From: a virus
Length of the DNA: 39,422 nt
Strand: one strand, 5' to 3'
IMG/VR virus record: IMGVR_UViG_3300047319_001490
Location: 1 to 39,422 of that record
Under the pieces are notes generated by a model, which saw only the letters and a program-made list of their open reading frames with translations, was not told where the DNA came from and made no database searches. The position numbers and the translations under genes are program-made. Every line of letters starts with the position of its first letter. Within the stretch, counting starts at the first letter, position 1. Positions 16,801 to 25,439 of the stretch are shown piece by piece.

Positions 16801-19514
16801 TCGGCGCCGGCACCGGCTGACCGCACGATGCCCACGTCCTGACCCTGTCGGGCCACGGTGCTGAGCACTTCACCCCGAGGTCCCAGAATCTGGACCGGGC
16901 CAGTCTCACGTGGAACGATCAGCCCACGGTCGAGAGCTTGCTCGACGGGCGATGCCTTCGCACCTGGCGGGACCAGGTGGTCGAGCGCATTGGTCGCCGG
17001 CGCGGGAGTTACGGCCGGGGTTGTGGCTTCGGCTGGGGCTGGGGTTGGGACTGCGCCGGGTTCTGCTGCTCGAATCGGCGCTGTCGGTCCAGTGCCGCCT
17101 GGTGCAGTCGCCGGATTCGGGCCTGCGCTGCTCGGATTCGTTCCCGCGGCGTCATCGGGGGCAGTGTACGGCCGGACCGGTGCGGACACGGTAGGCGCAG
17201 CGGCGGCATCTTGCGCGAGCACGTCCTCCGCCCATGGCTTGTGTGGGACGTCCTCTGGCGCGGTCGAGGCGACAATGCGCTGGGCTTCGGCGATCACCGC
17301 GGGCGGAGCTTTGGAAGCGGTGACGTCTGCCACGGCACCGGCCGGTCGGCCAAGCCCCAGCAGACCGGCGCCACCCTCGAGCGTGCGACCGGCCATCTGG
17401 GCGGCCTGTTCCTCGAGCGGGGCGATCTTGTTACCCAGGGCATCCACGGCTTCCTTACCGCCGCCTAGCTCCATGCCACCGATGAGCATCACCATGTTGC
17501 CGGCGCGCTCCCGGTCCTCGGGTGTGAACCGATCGTCAGGGATGGTGGTGCCGTACTTGGCCATCAGGTCGCGCGAGATGGCCGTGTAGCTCTCGCCACC
17601 CGTGAGCGCCCTCAATGCCACCGCGGGCAGGCTCGGATCGTTCTGAATGTTCGAACTGACCGCATTGCCGACCGTGTTGATGGCGTTGAGAGCCAGGTTG
17701 CCCGCCCCGCTCACGATGGGGATGCCTGGAGGCACTGGTCCCTCGGTGGCGCCGGGCGTCGACGGTACCGTGCTGCGGTCAGCCGGCGGCACCGTGCTGA
17801 GGGTGGGGTTCGTCAGACTGTCTGACGGTGTAGGCTGCTGAGCGGCGGCCAGTGGCTGCGGACCCAGCGCAGTGTGGACGGCTGAGCCGACGCTACTGGC
17901 CGCGTTCCCCACGGTCTGGCCAATACCGCCCGCGATGTTGCCCGCCTGTCTGAGGGCTTCGCCAAACGGATTACTGATGGTCTCGTCGGTCTGCGGGGTG
18001 ACGCCAGCCACCAGGTTGGCCTTGGTCATCCACTGGGAGGCTTGCTGGGCAGGACCAGGCTGAGACGGCTGGGCGGGGGCAGCCACGCTGGGCGTGGCAC
18101 TGGTGGGGTTGTCGGCGTACAGTGCCGCACGGACGGCACCCATGCCCACGCCACCGATCTGGGCGGCGCTCATCCACTGGCTGCCCTGGCGCAAGTCGGT
18201 GCCGCTGGTGCCCACGTTGAACTCGAGTCCGTTCTGTCCCTGGCGGACGCCACTGACGTAGAAATAGTGACCGGGCGTGTCGAGGATGACGGGGTTGCCG
18301 TTGGCGGCGTCGGCGGCCACGTGGTTCCAGTCGACGGTGCTTTCGAGCTTGGTGGGGATGCCCATTTTGCCGAGCAACTGCTGCTCGGACGACACGCCGG
18401 CCATGCCCGAATCGGCGGTCCAGCCCACGCTGCTGGCCAACTGCATCGCCTCGTTGGGCGTGGGATACCGTCCGTACGTGTTGGCGAACGCGATCGCGGC
18501 GGCCGGGCCACACGCGGCGTACGCGGCCTGGGCACTCAACCCCAGGCCGAACTGCGAGGTCCGCGCGGCCGGGCCACTACCCAGCGGGTTGGTCAATGCG
18601 TCTGACGGCGTGGGGGCCAGGTTCGCCGGTCGGCCGCCGATCCCATCCATGGGACCAATGCCCACGCGTGCGGCGCCGTGGAACGGCCCCCAGCCCGATT
18701 TCGTCACGTTGCTCAGGGCGTAGTCGATGGCGGCAGCCGCGTTGTTGGGGTCGCGGGCGTCCAAACCCGTGGCCGCGGTGAACGCGTCCCCCAGGCCACT
18801 CACGGCGTTACCACCGCTGGCCACATCGCCGTAGTGCAACTGGAACGGCCCGAAGCTCGAGCCCGAGTCACCAGGTCGGGCGCCTTCGGACAGGCCGCCT
18901 TCGCTCATGGCCACGCGTACGGCCGTGTCGGGATCGATGCCGTAGCGGGCGGCGCTGTCGCGCACGATGCTTTCCAGATCGCCGCCGCTGGCCTGGTTGG
19001 CTTGCGTCTGGATGGGATTCGTCAGCGTGTCGCTGCCCGTGGGCGCCGACCAGGTGGGCGTGGGCGGTGGAGGTGCTTGCGGTTGGGTGATGCCCTGGAG
19101 TTGGCGGAACGCTTCCCCGAAGGGGTTGCTGATCGTCTCGTCGGGCGAGGGTGGCGCTGGGGCGATCGGCTGCTGGGTTGGTGGTGGCGCACCGGGAAAG
19201 ACCAGGGGCGCGGTGACGGGTGGTGGGGCTGAGGACGCTACAGGAGGAGGCTGGGACGCGTCAGTACTGGGCGTGCCCTCTGGAACGGTGCCGACTAAAG
19301 GGGCAGGTTGCGGCGCCGCCTGCATCGGTTGGGTGAGGCTGTCGCTCGAGGTGGGCACGTCCAGGGCTGGCGGGGGTGGCACGGGGATAGGCTGCAGGTT
19401 GGCCACCTGTTGCGCCTGCCACGCGTCGGCCACGGCAGCATTGGCCTTCTGTGCCCACTGGTCGGCCTGGAAACCGTTCAGTTGATCGGGCGTCAGGGCG
19501 AAGTTGACCGGCAT
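13812..19514 (-). CDS. Giant internal virion (ejection) protein with transglycosylase-like and C39-like peptidase domains
   Basis: A 1900-aa protein, ATG 19512-19514. Residues 1-170 are Pro-rich linker. Residues ~175-290 are a transglycosylase/lysozyme-like domain with Glu205 in VAMSEGGLSEG and SSFGPFQLH. Residues ~320-465 are a C39-like peptidase with Cys335 (YAACGPAAAI), His416 (DTPGHYFYVSG) and a following Asn/Asp. A linker motif (S/T)D-x-(L/I)-(T/S)-(N/Q)P recurs six times between residues 57 and ~570. The middle is long coiled coil. The C-terminal ~650 residues include RELVVPFTKTPANILAQGLE and hydrophobic segments, resembling the large polyvalent protein domain LPD38. It likely travels in the capsid, is ejected, opens the wall and helps form the DNA channel. 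Confidence 0.75.
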   Translation of the reverse strand: MPVNFALTPDQLNGFQADQWAQKANAAVADAWQAQQVANLQPIPVPPPPALDVPTSSDSLTQPMQAAPQPAPLVGTVPEGTPSTDASQPPPVASSAPPPVTAPLVFPGAPPPTQQPIAPAPPSPDETISNPFGEAFRQLQGITQPQAPPPPTPTWSAPTGSDTLTNPIQTQANQASGGDLESIVRDSAARYGIDPDTAVRVAMSEGGLSEGARPGDSGSSFGPFQLHYGDVASGGNAVSGLGDAFTAATGLDARDPNNAAAAIDYALSNVTKSGWGPFHGAARVGIGPMDGIGGRPANLAPTPSDALTNPLGSGPAARTSQFGLGLSAQAAYAACGPAAAIAFANTYGRYPTPNEAMQLASSVGWTADSGMAGVSSEQQLLGKMGIPTKLESTVDWNHVAADAANGNPVILDTPGHYFYVSGVRQGQNGLEFNVGTSGTDLRQGSQWMSAAQIGGVGMGAVRAALYADNPTSATPSVAAPAQPSQPGPAQQASQWMTKANLVAGVTPQTDETISNPFGEALRQAGNIAGGIGQTVGNAASSVGSAVHTALGPQPLAAAQQPTPSDSLTNPTLSTVPPADRSTVPSTPGATEGPVPPGIPIVSGAGNLALNAINTVGNAVSSNIQNDPSLPAVALRALTGGESYTAISRDLMAKYGTTIPDDRFTPEDRERAGNMVMLIGGMELGGGKEAVDALGNKIAPLEEQAAQMAGRTLEGGAGLLGLGRPAGAVADVTASKAPPAVIAEAQRIVASTAPEDVPHKPWAEDVLAQDAAAAPTVSAPVRPYTAPDDAAGTNPSSAGPNPATAPGGTGPTAPIRAAEPGAVPTPAPAEATTPAVTPAPATNALDHLVPPGAKASPVEQALDRGLIVPRETGPVQILGPRGEVLSTVARQGQDVGIVRSAGAGAEVAAPSAATVARMPNIAKLAPEMPEVAASLQRVAEENPNLMDAYTQGRITHQQLVEDLAPKLGMTTAEFQKSPIGKAYNPQELLTLRAAVVQKQVQAARMAADIAAKGGVEALTPTQKAEYIAQIVDAARLQAVGRGAAATAGRTLNQQKIVINQEMAQAITGGNEARAAKAAADAAEARLARAQKLAANNTQLATEKANAVRAAQRITSEARAARPASTPQTSTLLDKIAKAYDDLAAYHAMSIDEKGADLATRDAQRVAAAAKRAEALKNTSAPQELLDALNNELAAERGYFKTTKAAGDRTAADAAKRLEGLKQAGVDKPGSRNGPVAWLDAEAQNARRDANLANRRSAAAFDAQSRVASRQTEQAGRLLEKMGGKAVTDDVLKQFVAAQQSGNPLAAAKFLQSLQHVSWWDRISMLRYASMLSATTTHLTNALGNTIQGGLDVGLKPLAVGIDAARAAATGGPRTRYMGEIAPQLRGMAEGAVQGLGEALTTLRTGVNPQSAGKLENVRGGFQSGSSKLDAAVEMPLRALEASDLVFRGAARGGATRAIVARRAIQEGYTGQALRARMDEIMQNLPEYPAIMAEADKTAAHSVLQEPNSLASAFSSIGRGPGPKNMAARIIRELVVPFTKTPANILAQGLELSPAGAIDLLQHIRAGDTGAAADSGARVLFGSSVIAGTAALAAHGLVTGGYPADPKERDTLPTGWQPWSLKIPDGQGNFTYIDLSKLGPLSIPLAIGAVVGQSQQEGSVSDPTRLAVSLGKFMTDQTFLQGLNAVMNAVQDPKRYSENVTEQLATSFVPYASFARQMTRALGQADRNPKGAIQAIEALIPGVAENVPRRQNALGQDIQSDQTGAGAFISPLKYSSSQPEPILNAFRDVGMGIPNAPSEIRVKNPLTNSLSPPMTLTEAEKNTYQQKFGELLQQRLNAQVSDPNWQRRTPEARKKVLEVQTQAARDYAEAQVYAAMAPTDRQARMAEGRIRLLTPPKALPAA

Positions 19515-19517
19515 CGG

Positions 19518-21125
19518 CTAGACCCCGCCGCTGCCCTGACCAACCCCTGACGATGCGTACTGCTTCAGCCAGTCATCGGGGCTGTACCCGAGTTTGGTAC
19601 CGCCGGCCTTGAAGATCGCCAGTTCGGAGGGAGTCATTCGTTCAATAGACCCCGCTGCCAGTTGAGACGGCCCGCGCTGAAAGATGCTGCCGATCTGCGA
19701 CAGCGCCTGGTCGGTGTTGTAACCAGGGCTGCTCGTATCCGTGGCCCCGGTCAGACCACCCGCCAGTGAGCCCATGGTCACCGGTGTGGCCGTCTGAGAG
19801 CCAACACCGTTGAACGAGGGCAACTGGGTATTACTGGCCAGTGCCCCCAGAAATGACGGCATCTGACCTGTGGATTGGGCACCTCTCAGGAAATCCGCGG
19901 CGTTGAAGACGTTGGACGGTCCGCCCAGGCTGGCCGCGGTTGTCAGGTAATTCAAGCCCTGGGTCGAGTTGAACTGGGCCTGTTGCTGGGCAAGGTTACG
20001 AGAGAACTCGCTGGCGGCCTCGGTGGGGGCGCCGTTGTACATGCCGCTCAGGTTGGCCTGCTGGAGAGCGCCAGCCAGGGTCTGGGTGCCGAGCGGGGTC
20101 GTCGTGCCGTTGGGCACCACCGACGACCCACCGGACGCCAGGGGCACGCTGGGGGCTGCCGTAGCGGGTGCGGCCGCTGGTGGCGGGGCGGTGAACGAGA
20201 TGCCCTGAGGCATGCCGTAGGCCACGTTGCCTGACTGGGCGTAGCCCTGGGCAAACTCCGATTGCGCCGTCTGCGCCGCCTGGGTGGCGCCCATGCCGTT
20301 GGCTTGCAACTGCGGGATACGCGCGGCGAGCCACTGCGCGGAGGTGGGCGCTTGCCAGGTGCTCGCAGGTGCGGCTACCGCGGCCTGGGCTGGTGCCGTG
20401 AAACTGATGCCTTGCGGTAGGCCGTACGCGACGTTGCCGCTCTGGGCGTAACCCTGGCTCCATTCGGACTGGGCGGTCTGCTGGGCCTGCACGGCCCCCA
20501 TCCCCTGACCCTGAAGTTGCTGCGTCCTGGCCTGGATGTACTGGGCCTGCGTCGACGGCGTGAACGCCCCGCCCGCGGTACCCGATACCGCGGCCGCTCC
20601 GCCGCCGACGGGCTGACCGTACTGCATCTGCTGCACCGCGCTGCCGGTGGGGGTGATGTCGGGGGCGTTGTAGTAGCCCGTCAGCCCGGCCACGGTGGCC
20701 GCGTTGGCCTGGGCCTGGGTCTGCTGCGCCAGTGCCAACTGGGCACGGAACTGCTCGTCCTCGAGCGCTTGCGACCGCTGGGCGATCTCTAATGTCGGCA
20801 GACCCTGCTGCTGCCACATCAATTGCTGCTGCGCCAATGTGGCATTGAATTGCCGCGCTGACTCGGCCAGGGCTTCACGCGTGGTGCCGGCGCTCTGCTG
20901 CGCGGCATTGATGACAGCCTGTTGCTGAGCAGGCGTGCCTGGTAGCCCTGGATCGTACGCACCCCCGCCCGTGCTCTGACCGACTGCGCCACCACCGCCC
21001 CCGCCCGTGCCACCGTCGGGACTCACGCCGAACGTGCCCATGGCAGGCGTCCAGCCCTTGGCAAGCGCGTCAGCCGTCGAACTGACTTCCATCGAGCCAC
21101 CGTTGGGATTGGGGACTAAGACCAT
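19518..21125 (-). CDS. Gln/Ala-rich internal virion protein with tandem repeat
   Basis: A 535-aa protein, ATG 21123-21125 with GGAGG upstream. After a Gly-rich linker (TGGGGGGAVGQSTGGG) comes a Gln-rich helix (residues ~65-145, QQQLMWQQQGLPTLEIAQ). Then two ~55-residue near-copies follow at 191-245 and 261-314, sharing TAQSE and QGYAQSGNVAYG. The C-terminal part is Ser/Thr/Gly-rich, ending ELAIFKAGGTKLGYSPDDWL. Low complexity, size and position between the 589- and 1900-aa genes suggest an ejection protein packaged in the capsid, comparable in role to T7 internal core proteins. No sequence family is recognised. Confidence 0.6.
   Translation of the reverse strand: MVLVPNPNGGSMEVSSTADALAKGWTPAMGTFGVSPDGGTGGGGGGAVGQSTGGGAYDPGLPGTPAQQQAVINAAQQSAGTTREALAESARQFNATLAQQQLMWQQQGLPTLEIAQRSQALEDEQFRAQLALAQQTQAQANAATVAGLTGYYNAPDITPTGSAVQQMQYGQPVGGGAAAVSGTAGGAFTPSTQAQYIQARTQQLQGQGMGAVQAQQTAQSEWSQGYAQSGNVAYGLPQGISFTAPAQAAVAAPASTWQAPTSAQWLAARIPQLQANGMGATQAAQTAQSEFAQGYAQSGNVAYGMPQGISFTAPPPAAAPATAAPSVPLASGGSSVVPNGTTTPLGTQTLAGALQQANLSGMYNGAPTEAASEFSRNLAQQQAQFNSTQGLNYLTTAASLGGPSNVFNAADFLRGAQSTGQMPSFLGALASNTQLPSFNGVGSQTATPVTMGSLAGGLTGATDTSSPGYNTDQALSQIGSIFQRGPSQLAAGSIERMTPSELAIFKAGGTKLGYSPDDWLKQYASSGVGQGSGGV
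20184..20345 (-). repeat. Tandem coding repeat, copy B
   Basis: Second copy of the ~55-residue unit, residues 261-314. It shares QGYAQSGNVAYG-x-PQGISFTAP with copy A, and the DNA is also clearly related. Confidence 0.8.
20391..20555 (-). repeat. Tandem coding repeat, copy A
   Basis: First copy, residues 191-245, separated from copy B by a short Ala/Pro-rich linker. Substitutions (Leu/Met, Trp/Phe) are conservative, so the repeat is under protein-level constraint. Confidence 0.8.
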
Positions 21126-21134
21126 GGCGGCCTC

Positions 21135-22904
21135 CTAGTACTGCACGCCGTGGCGCGCGGCGGCATTTGGATACAGCGCCGCCACGTCGGCCGGTGTGCC
21201 GGGCACCGCCTGAGAGGCGGCCCTGACCAGACCGCTGACGCTCGAGGGACCGCTGCCGTACACGTCCTGGGCGCCGCCCACGGTGCGGCTGCTGTAGCCA
21301 GCCAGGGGTTGCAGGATGGGGTCGAGCCCCGTGCCAGCCACGCCTGGTTGCAGCAATGGCGCCGGGGTGGCCGGCGGGGCGCCGTTCGCGCCCGTGCCGC
21401 CGATGTTGATGGTGATGGTGTGGCCGCTCGAGTCGGTGGTGGTGGGTGGTGGTGGGGCGACCGTCGCCGGCGGAACCGCTACCGGCGGGACCGTCGCCAC
21501 CCCTGGCCCTTGACCCGAGGCGAGCTGCTGCTGGGCCTGGTTGACCATATTCCCGATGGGGCTGGGCGTGGGATTGGGACCGGTCCCCAGGTAATCCGTG
21601 GGAGTGGCTGCCGGCACCTGCTGGGATTTCAGGTAGTCCTGAGCCATGCCCATCATGGCCAGGTACGCGCGACCACTGGCATCCGAGCCTGGCTGACCGT
21701 TTTTGTTGAGGTCGCCGAACATGGTCCCGGCGCTACCAATCAGGTTGCCGTAGGTGCTGGCCAGACTGTCACGGTTCGTCACGTCCTGGCCGCGTGCCGT
21801 CAGCGCATCGGTGGCCTGACGTTGGGCAACCTCGTACGGGGTGGTGCCGCGCTTAACGGCGGCGATCATCTGGTCCGCGTCCTGGGGCGTGAGCTGGCCC
21901 GCGGCGATCAGGTCGTGGATCTGCTTGATCTTGTCCTGCAGCCCGTACAGCATCGGCCCCTGCAAGCCCTGCTGCACCGTGGCGTTGCTGGCGGCCGTAG
22001 CGGCCTGGGTACCGGCTAACGTGGCGCCCTGCTGGGCGACGGCGCCGGGGGCCAGAGCTTTCGCCTGGGCCAGGGCTTGCTGCGCGGTGTCGTTCTGGGT
22101 TTGCGCCGTGTCCAGCGCGTTCTGGATGGCTTGCTGCGCCTGGGCATCGGACGGCGCCTGGCGAGCTCGTCGCTGCGCATCCTCCAGGTTGGCCTTAGCC
22201 ACGTCAGCATTGGTCTGTAGCGTGGTGAGGTTGGCCGATGCGGTGGCGGCCGCGTTGGCCGCCGTGGCCGTGTCGACGGCGCGCTGGCCCGTGGTGAGCG
22301 CCTCGTCTGGCGTCTTGGGCGGCACGTACGCCGGGTTTTTGACGGGGTTGCCAGCGCCGTCGTAGATGAACTCGGACGTCGGTACGGCGCCACCCACGTT
22401 GGCCGGTCTGGGCGGTTCGTAGGCGGGGTTGTCGACCAGTACCCCGTTTTTCAAGATCATGCGCGACGTCGGCGCCGCGGTGATCTTGTCGTCGGCTCCG
22501 GCGGCGCCGGCTACGTCGACCTTGGTGATGGGCGTCGTCTTGTCGAGGGTCCATCCGCCCTGGCCGTCGGCGATCTCGCGGATCGTGACCAGGACGTTGC
22601 CGCTGGTCGTGTCGAGGCGGTCGCGCGTGGTGCCCTTGGGCTGGAACGTCTTGGCCGTGACCGCGGCCTTGTCCGACTCGGTGATGGCGGTCTGGTAAGC
22701 GGCCTCGGAGGTGGCCGACCGTTTGGCTGCGGCGTCGAGCTGCTTGGCCAGACTCTGGTATTCGTTCTCCCTGATGCCACCCGACGTCTTCTCATTGGCC
22801 GGGATGGCCTCCATGGCCTGGTTGATGCGGTCCCAATCGGCATTCGCGGCAGCGAGGGTGTTGGCCGCGGTTTCGATGGACCGCGCGTACGGGCTGTCAG
22901 GCAC
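21135..22904 (-). CDS. Coiled-coil internal virion protein candidate (589 aa)
   Basis: A 589-aa protein, GTG 22902-22904, overlapping the end of the 161-aa gene. Residues ~1-95 are helical (ETAANTLAAANADWDRINQA). Residues ~140-215 have two NPAY-containing segments (DNPAYEPPRP, KNPAYVPPKTPDEA). Residues ~215-310 are a long Ala/Gln coiled coil. The C-terminal third is Pro/Thr-rich with VAVPPATVAPPPPTTT. It sits in the cluster after the portal with two other low-complexity giants, a typical place for ejection proteins of short-tailed phages. The family is unrecognised and the role is inferred. Confidence 0.6.
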   Translation of the reverse strand: MPDSPYARSIETAANTLAAANADWDRINQAMEAIPANEKTSGGIRENEYQSLAKQLDAAAKRSATSEAAYQTAITESDKAAVTAKTFQPKGTTRDRLDTTSGNVLVTIREIADGQGGWTLDKTTPITKVDVAGAAGADDKITAAPTSRMILKNGVLVDNPAYEPPRPANVGGAVPTSEFIYDGAGNPVKNPAYVPPKTPDEALTTGQRAVDTATAANAAATASANLTTLQTNADVAKANLEDAQRRARQAPSDAQAQQAIQNALDTAQTQNDTAQQALAQAKALAPGAVAQQGATLAGTQAATAASNATVQQGLQGPMLYGLQDKIKQIHDLIAAGQLTPQDADQMIAAVKRGTTPYEVAQRQATDALTARGQDVTNRDSLASTYGNLIGSAGTMFGDLNKNGQPGSDASGRAYLAMMGMAQDYLKSQQVPAATPTDYLGTGPNPTPSPIGNMVNQAQQQLASGQGPGVATVPPVAVPPATVAPPPPTTTDSSGHTITINIGGTGANGAPPATPAPLLQPGVAGTGLDPILQPLAGYSSRTVGGAQDVYGSGPSSVSGLVRAASQAVPGTPADVAALYPNAAARHGVQY

Positions 22905-23382
22905 CGCTCATCTCCATGGCCATGGGCTCGGGTGTTGGCTCAGGGCTGGGCGGGGCCTGAGCCGCGATACGCGCGGCGCGCTGGGCCAGCTGCACGCTGC
23001 GTTCAGGTGTGGTCACCCCCAGCATCAGCAGTGCCGAACGGTGCGGGTACGCCTTGTCCAGGGCTGTCCTTTCGGCCATCTGGTGGGCCTGCTGGATCTT
23101 GTCGAGCCGATCCTGGGGTGCAAGGTTGGGCATCTGGCTGATCTCGTTCATCAGCGACTCGAGGGCCAGGTCGTGGAGCTGCCAGTACACGAACGGGGCG
23201 CGATCGCCGAAGGGGCTGAACGTCCACATGTCGCGCACCTGGTCCGTGCTGGGCTCCTGCGTGCCAGGCGGGGGCTCGTCGAGGGCATCCACGATGTGCT
23301 GGGCCTTGTCGTTGAGCATCTCCACGATCATCGTTGCCCTGCGCTCGAGGGTGTTGGGGATCTTCGAATAGTCGGTGGGCAT
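22897..23382 (-). CDS. Hypothetical protein downstream of portal (161 aa)
   Basis: A 161-aa helical protein, ATG 23380-23382 overlapping the portal stop by one base. It opens DYSKIPNTLERRATMIVEML, has a Trp/Phe-rich mid-section (DMWTFSPFGDRAPFVYWQLH) and ends in a Pro/Glu-rich tail (PPSPEPTPEPMAMEM). No family is recognised. Coupling to the portal and its small helical nature suggest a portal-associated, scaffold-like or head-completion factor. Confidence 0.6.
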   Translation of the reverse strand: MPTDYSKIPNTLERRATMIVEMLNDKAQHIVDALDEPPPGTQEPSTDQVRDMWTFSPFGDRAPFVYWQLHDLALESLMNEISQMPNLAPQDRLDKIQQAHQMAERTALDKAYPHRSALLMLGVTTPERSVQLAQRAARIAAQAPPSPEPTPEPMAMEMSGA

Positions 23383-25439
23383 CAGGGCGTGCTCACCTCT
23401 GGCCCGACGCCCGTCGCCTGCACCGACTTGGTGACTTCGCCGGGGTTGACCGCGGCGGCCGTCATGCCACCCAGTGCGCTGGCGGCCTGGTTGGGCATCT
23501 GTGGCTGCGGCACGCCGTTCTGGCCCATGCCTGGCTGGGGTGCCGTAGGCATGCCCGCCGGCTGAGCGGGGATCGCCTCAGTGGGCGTACCGCCGGCACT
23601 GAGGGTGCCCGCGGCCTGCAGACCCTTGATTTTCTGAGCCATCTGGTCGCCCTGGATACGGGCTATCAGAAGAGCCAGTTCTTTCTGGCCGTCGGGACTG
23701 TCGACGTACGCCTCGGCCGCGATCGTGTCCAATGCCTGTTCTGGCTGCGGATCGCCGTAGAAGTCACTGCGCCATTCGGCTTTTCCGATCAGGCCCATCT
23801 GTTGCCAGCCGACGCCCGCCTGCGCCTTGGGAAGATTGCTGCCCTTGGCGGTGGGCTGCTCGACATCCACGCGGTAATCGCCCATCAGGTCTTTGGCGCT
23901 GAGCTCCACGTACGTCTGCTCGGTGCCCTGGTCGGTGACGTGGCAGTACACCGGGATCGGGCCGCCGGTGGCCTCGGACAGGGCCGCGCACTGCTCGAGC
24001 AAGGATTCGGCCACGAGCTGGTACGCCTGCAGGGCGCCCGCGGTGATCTGACCCAGGATGGTGTCGGCACTGGCCAGACTGGTGGTCTGGGCAATGCTCG
24101 AGGCATCGGCTGAGGTTCGCACGCGCTGGGACTCGTCGAACTGGGCCACCAATCCCTGCAGGTATTCCAGGATCTTCCAGGCGTCGCCACCCACGCCCTG
24201 ATGCACCAGCGACGTGGGCTCGCCGAGCAGCAGGTGGATGGCGTCATCCTTGAGGTCGAACTGGGTGGGCTTGCCCATTTCGACCCACGCCTCGAGCATG
24301 GCGGGGTTGAGCTGAATTCCCCAGCCACCGTAGCCGGTGCGGTAGTTGTGCTCGACGATGCCCGCGAGGCTGCGGTTGGCGGCGCCCATGATCCCCCGGA
24401 ACGGAGCAAGGAGAGGGATGCCACGTTTGTCGGGGTCTTTCTCATGGGCGCGGTGCCAGCCGTAGAACACGCCCGCGGGCAGGGCCTGGATGCCGTACAG
24501 GTCTTCCATATCCAGGCCCATCTGGGCGGGGTTGCCGCCCATGGTGGCCGTGTACTGGGTGCCGTCCATGCCCACGATTTGATAGACGATGTGCCAGGGA
24601 TTACTGCTGTGGAGCTCGTAGAGCCAGTACGTTTTGCCCGAGCCGTCGACATTGGCCTCGTGGGCGCCGCCGGTGGCATACGACCACCACTCGAACCCCT
24701 GCGTCTTGAGGTGGGTGGCTGAGCAGACCGACCGGATCAGGACAGTGTCCAGTCGGCCGCTCAACGGGTTGCGGCCCAGGGGGAGGTACTCCGGGGCCGA
24801 CAACACCCTCACCACGAACGGCCACCTACGGGCCTTGTAATCCTTCGCGTACGCCTTCTGAGCCGCCGTCGACTTGCCGGTGCTCGGCCGGTAGCCCTTC
24901 TTCGAGCCCGTCTTTTCGGCATACTCTTCGGGGTCCAGGTTGTTGGCGTTGCGCGACCACTCGCCGCGGATGTTGCCCTGGTCGTCGAACAGCTCGAGCA
25001 ACCCGCTGTAGTGGGACGGGGCGGGCTGGACGAGAACGGCGTACTCGGCATCGCTGGTGCCGTGGGCGCAGAGCACCTCCCACAACGGCTCGCCGTCGAT
25101 CTTGATCTTGCTTTTGAAGGCTTCCTGCAGCCAGATCTCGATATCGCTGGCGGTGCGGGCGGCGCGTGAGCCTGAGCCGAGCGGGGTACGCACCAGCGCG
25201 GGCTGACGGCGGGCCACGAACGAGGCCACATCCTGCGGCATGGTGGTGGCGTTGGGGAGCTGCAACGAAAAACCCTGGCGGCGGCCGTCAGTGGTGGGGA
25301 CCGAGGGCGCACGATTCTGCAGACTCCACTGGGCGCAGTCGGCGATCAGGTCGCGGGACTGCTGGAAGCGGGACGCGTTCTGCGTCCACAGGGTGACGAG
25401 GTCTTTGGCCTGGTTGTAGTCGCTGTCGGACGTGGTCAT
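23382..25439 (-). CDS. Portal protein
   Basis: A 685-aa protein, ATG 25437-25439, whose start overlaps the terminase stop (ATGA). It lies directly after the large terminase, where portal genes normally sit. The N-terminal ~110 residues are helical (NQAKDLVTLWTQNASRFQQS). A mixed core follows with YGIQALPAGVFYGWHRAHEK and IPLLAPFRGIMGAANRSLAG. A helical stem region (WKILEYLQGLVAQFDESQRV, ASSIAQTTSLASADTILGQI) comes next, and the C-terminal ~90 residues are a Gln/Pro/Gly-rich barrel extension. Length fits large portals of short-tailed phages. The dodecameric ring would join head to tail and serve packaging. The call rests on order and architecture. Confidence 0.75.
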   Translation of the reverse strand: MTTSDSDYNQAKDLVTLWTQNASRFQQSRDLIADCAQWSLQNRAPSVPTTDGRRQGFSLQLPNATTMPQDVASFVARRQPALVRTPLGSGSRAARTASDIEIWLQEAFKSKIKIDGEPLWEVLCAHGTSDAEYAVLVQPAPSHYSGLLELFDDQGNIRGEWSRNANNLDPEEYAEKTGSKKGYRPSTGKSTAAQKAYAKDYKARRWPFVVRVLSAPEYLPLGRNPLSGRLDTVLIRSVCSATHLKTQGFEWWSYATGGAHEANVDGSGKTYWLYELHSSNPWHIVYQIVGMDGTQYTATMGGNPAQMGLDMEDLYGIQALPAGVFYGWHRAHEKDPDKRGIPLLAPFRGIMGAANRSLAGIVEHNYRTGYGGWGIQLNPAMLEAWVEMGKPTQFDLKDDAIHLLLGEPTSLVHQGVGGDAWKILEYLQGLVAQFDESQRVRTSADASSIAQTTSLASADTILGQITAGALQAYQLVAESLLEQCAALSEATGGPIPVYCHVTDQGTEQTYVELSAKDLMGDYRVDVEQPTAKGSNLPKAQAGVGWQQMGLIGKAEWRSDFYGDPQPEQALDTIAAEAYVDSPDGQKELALLIARIQGDQMAQKIKGLQAAGTLSAGGTPTEAIPAQPAGMPTAPQPGMGQNGVPQPQMPNQAASALGGMTAAAVNPGEVTKSVQATGVGPEVSTP

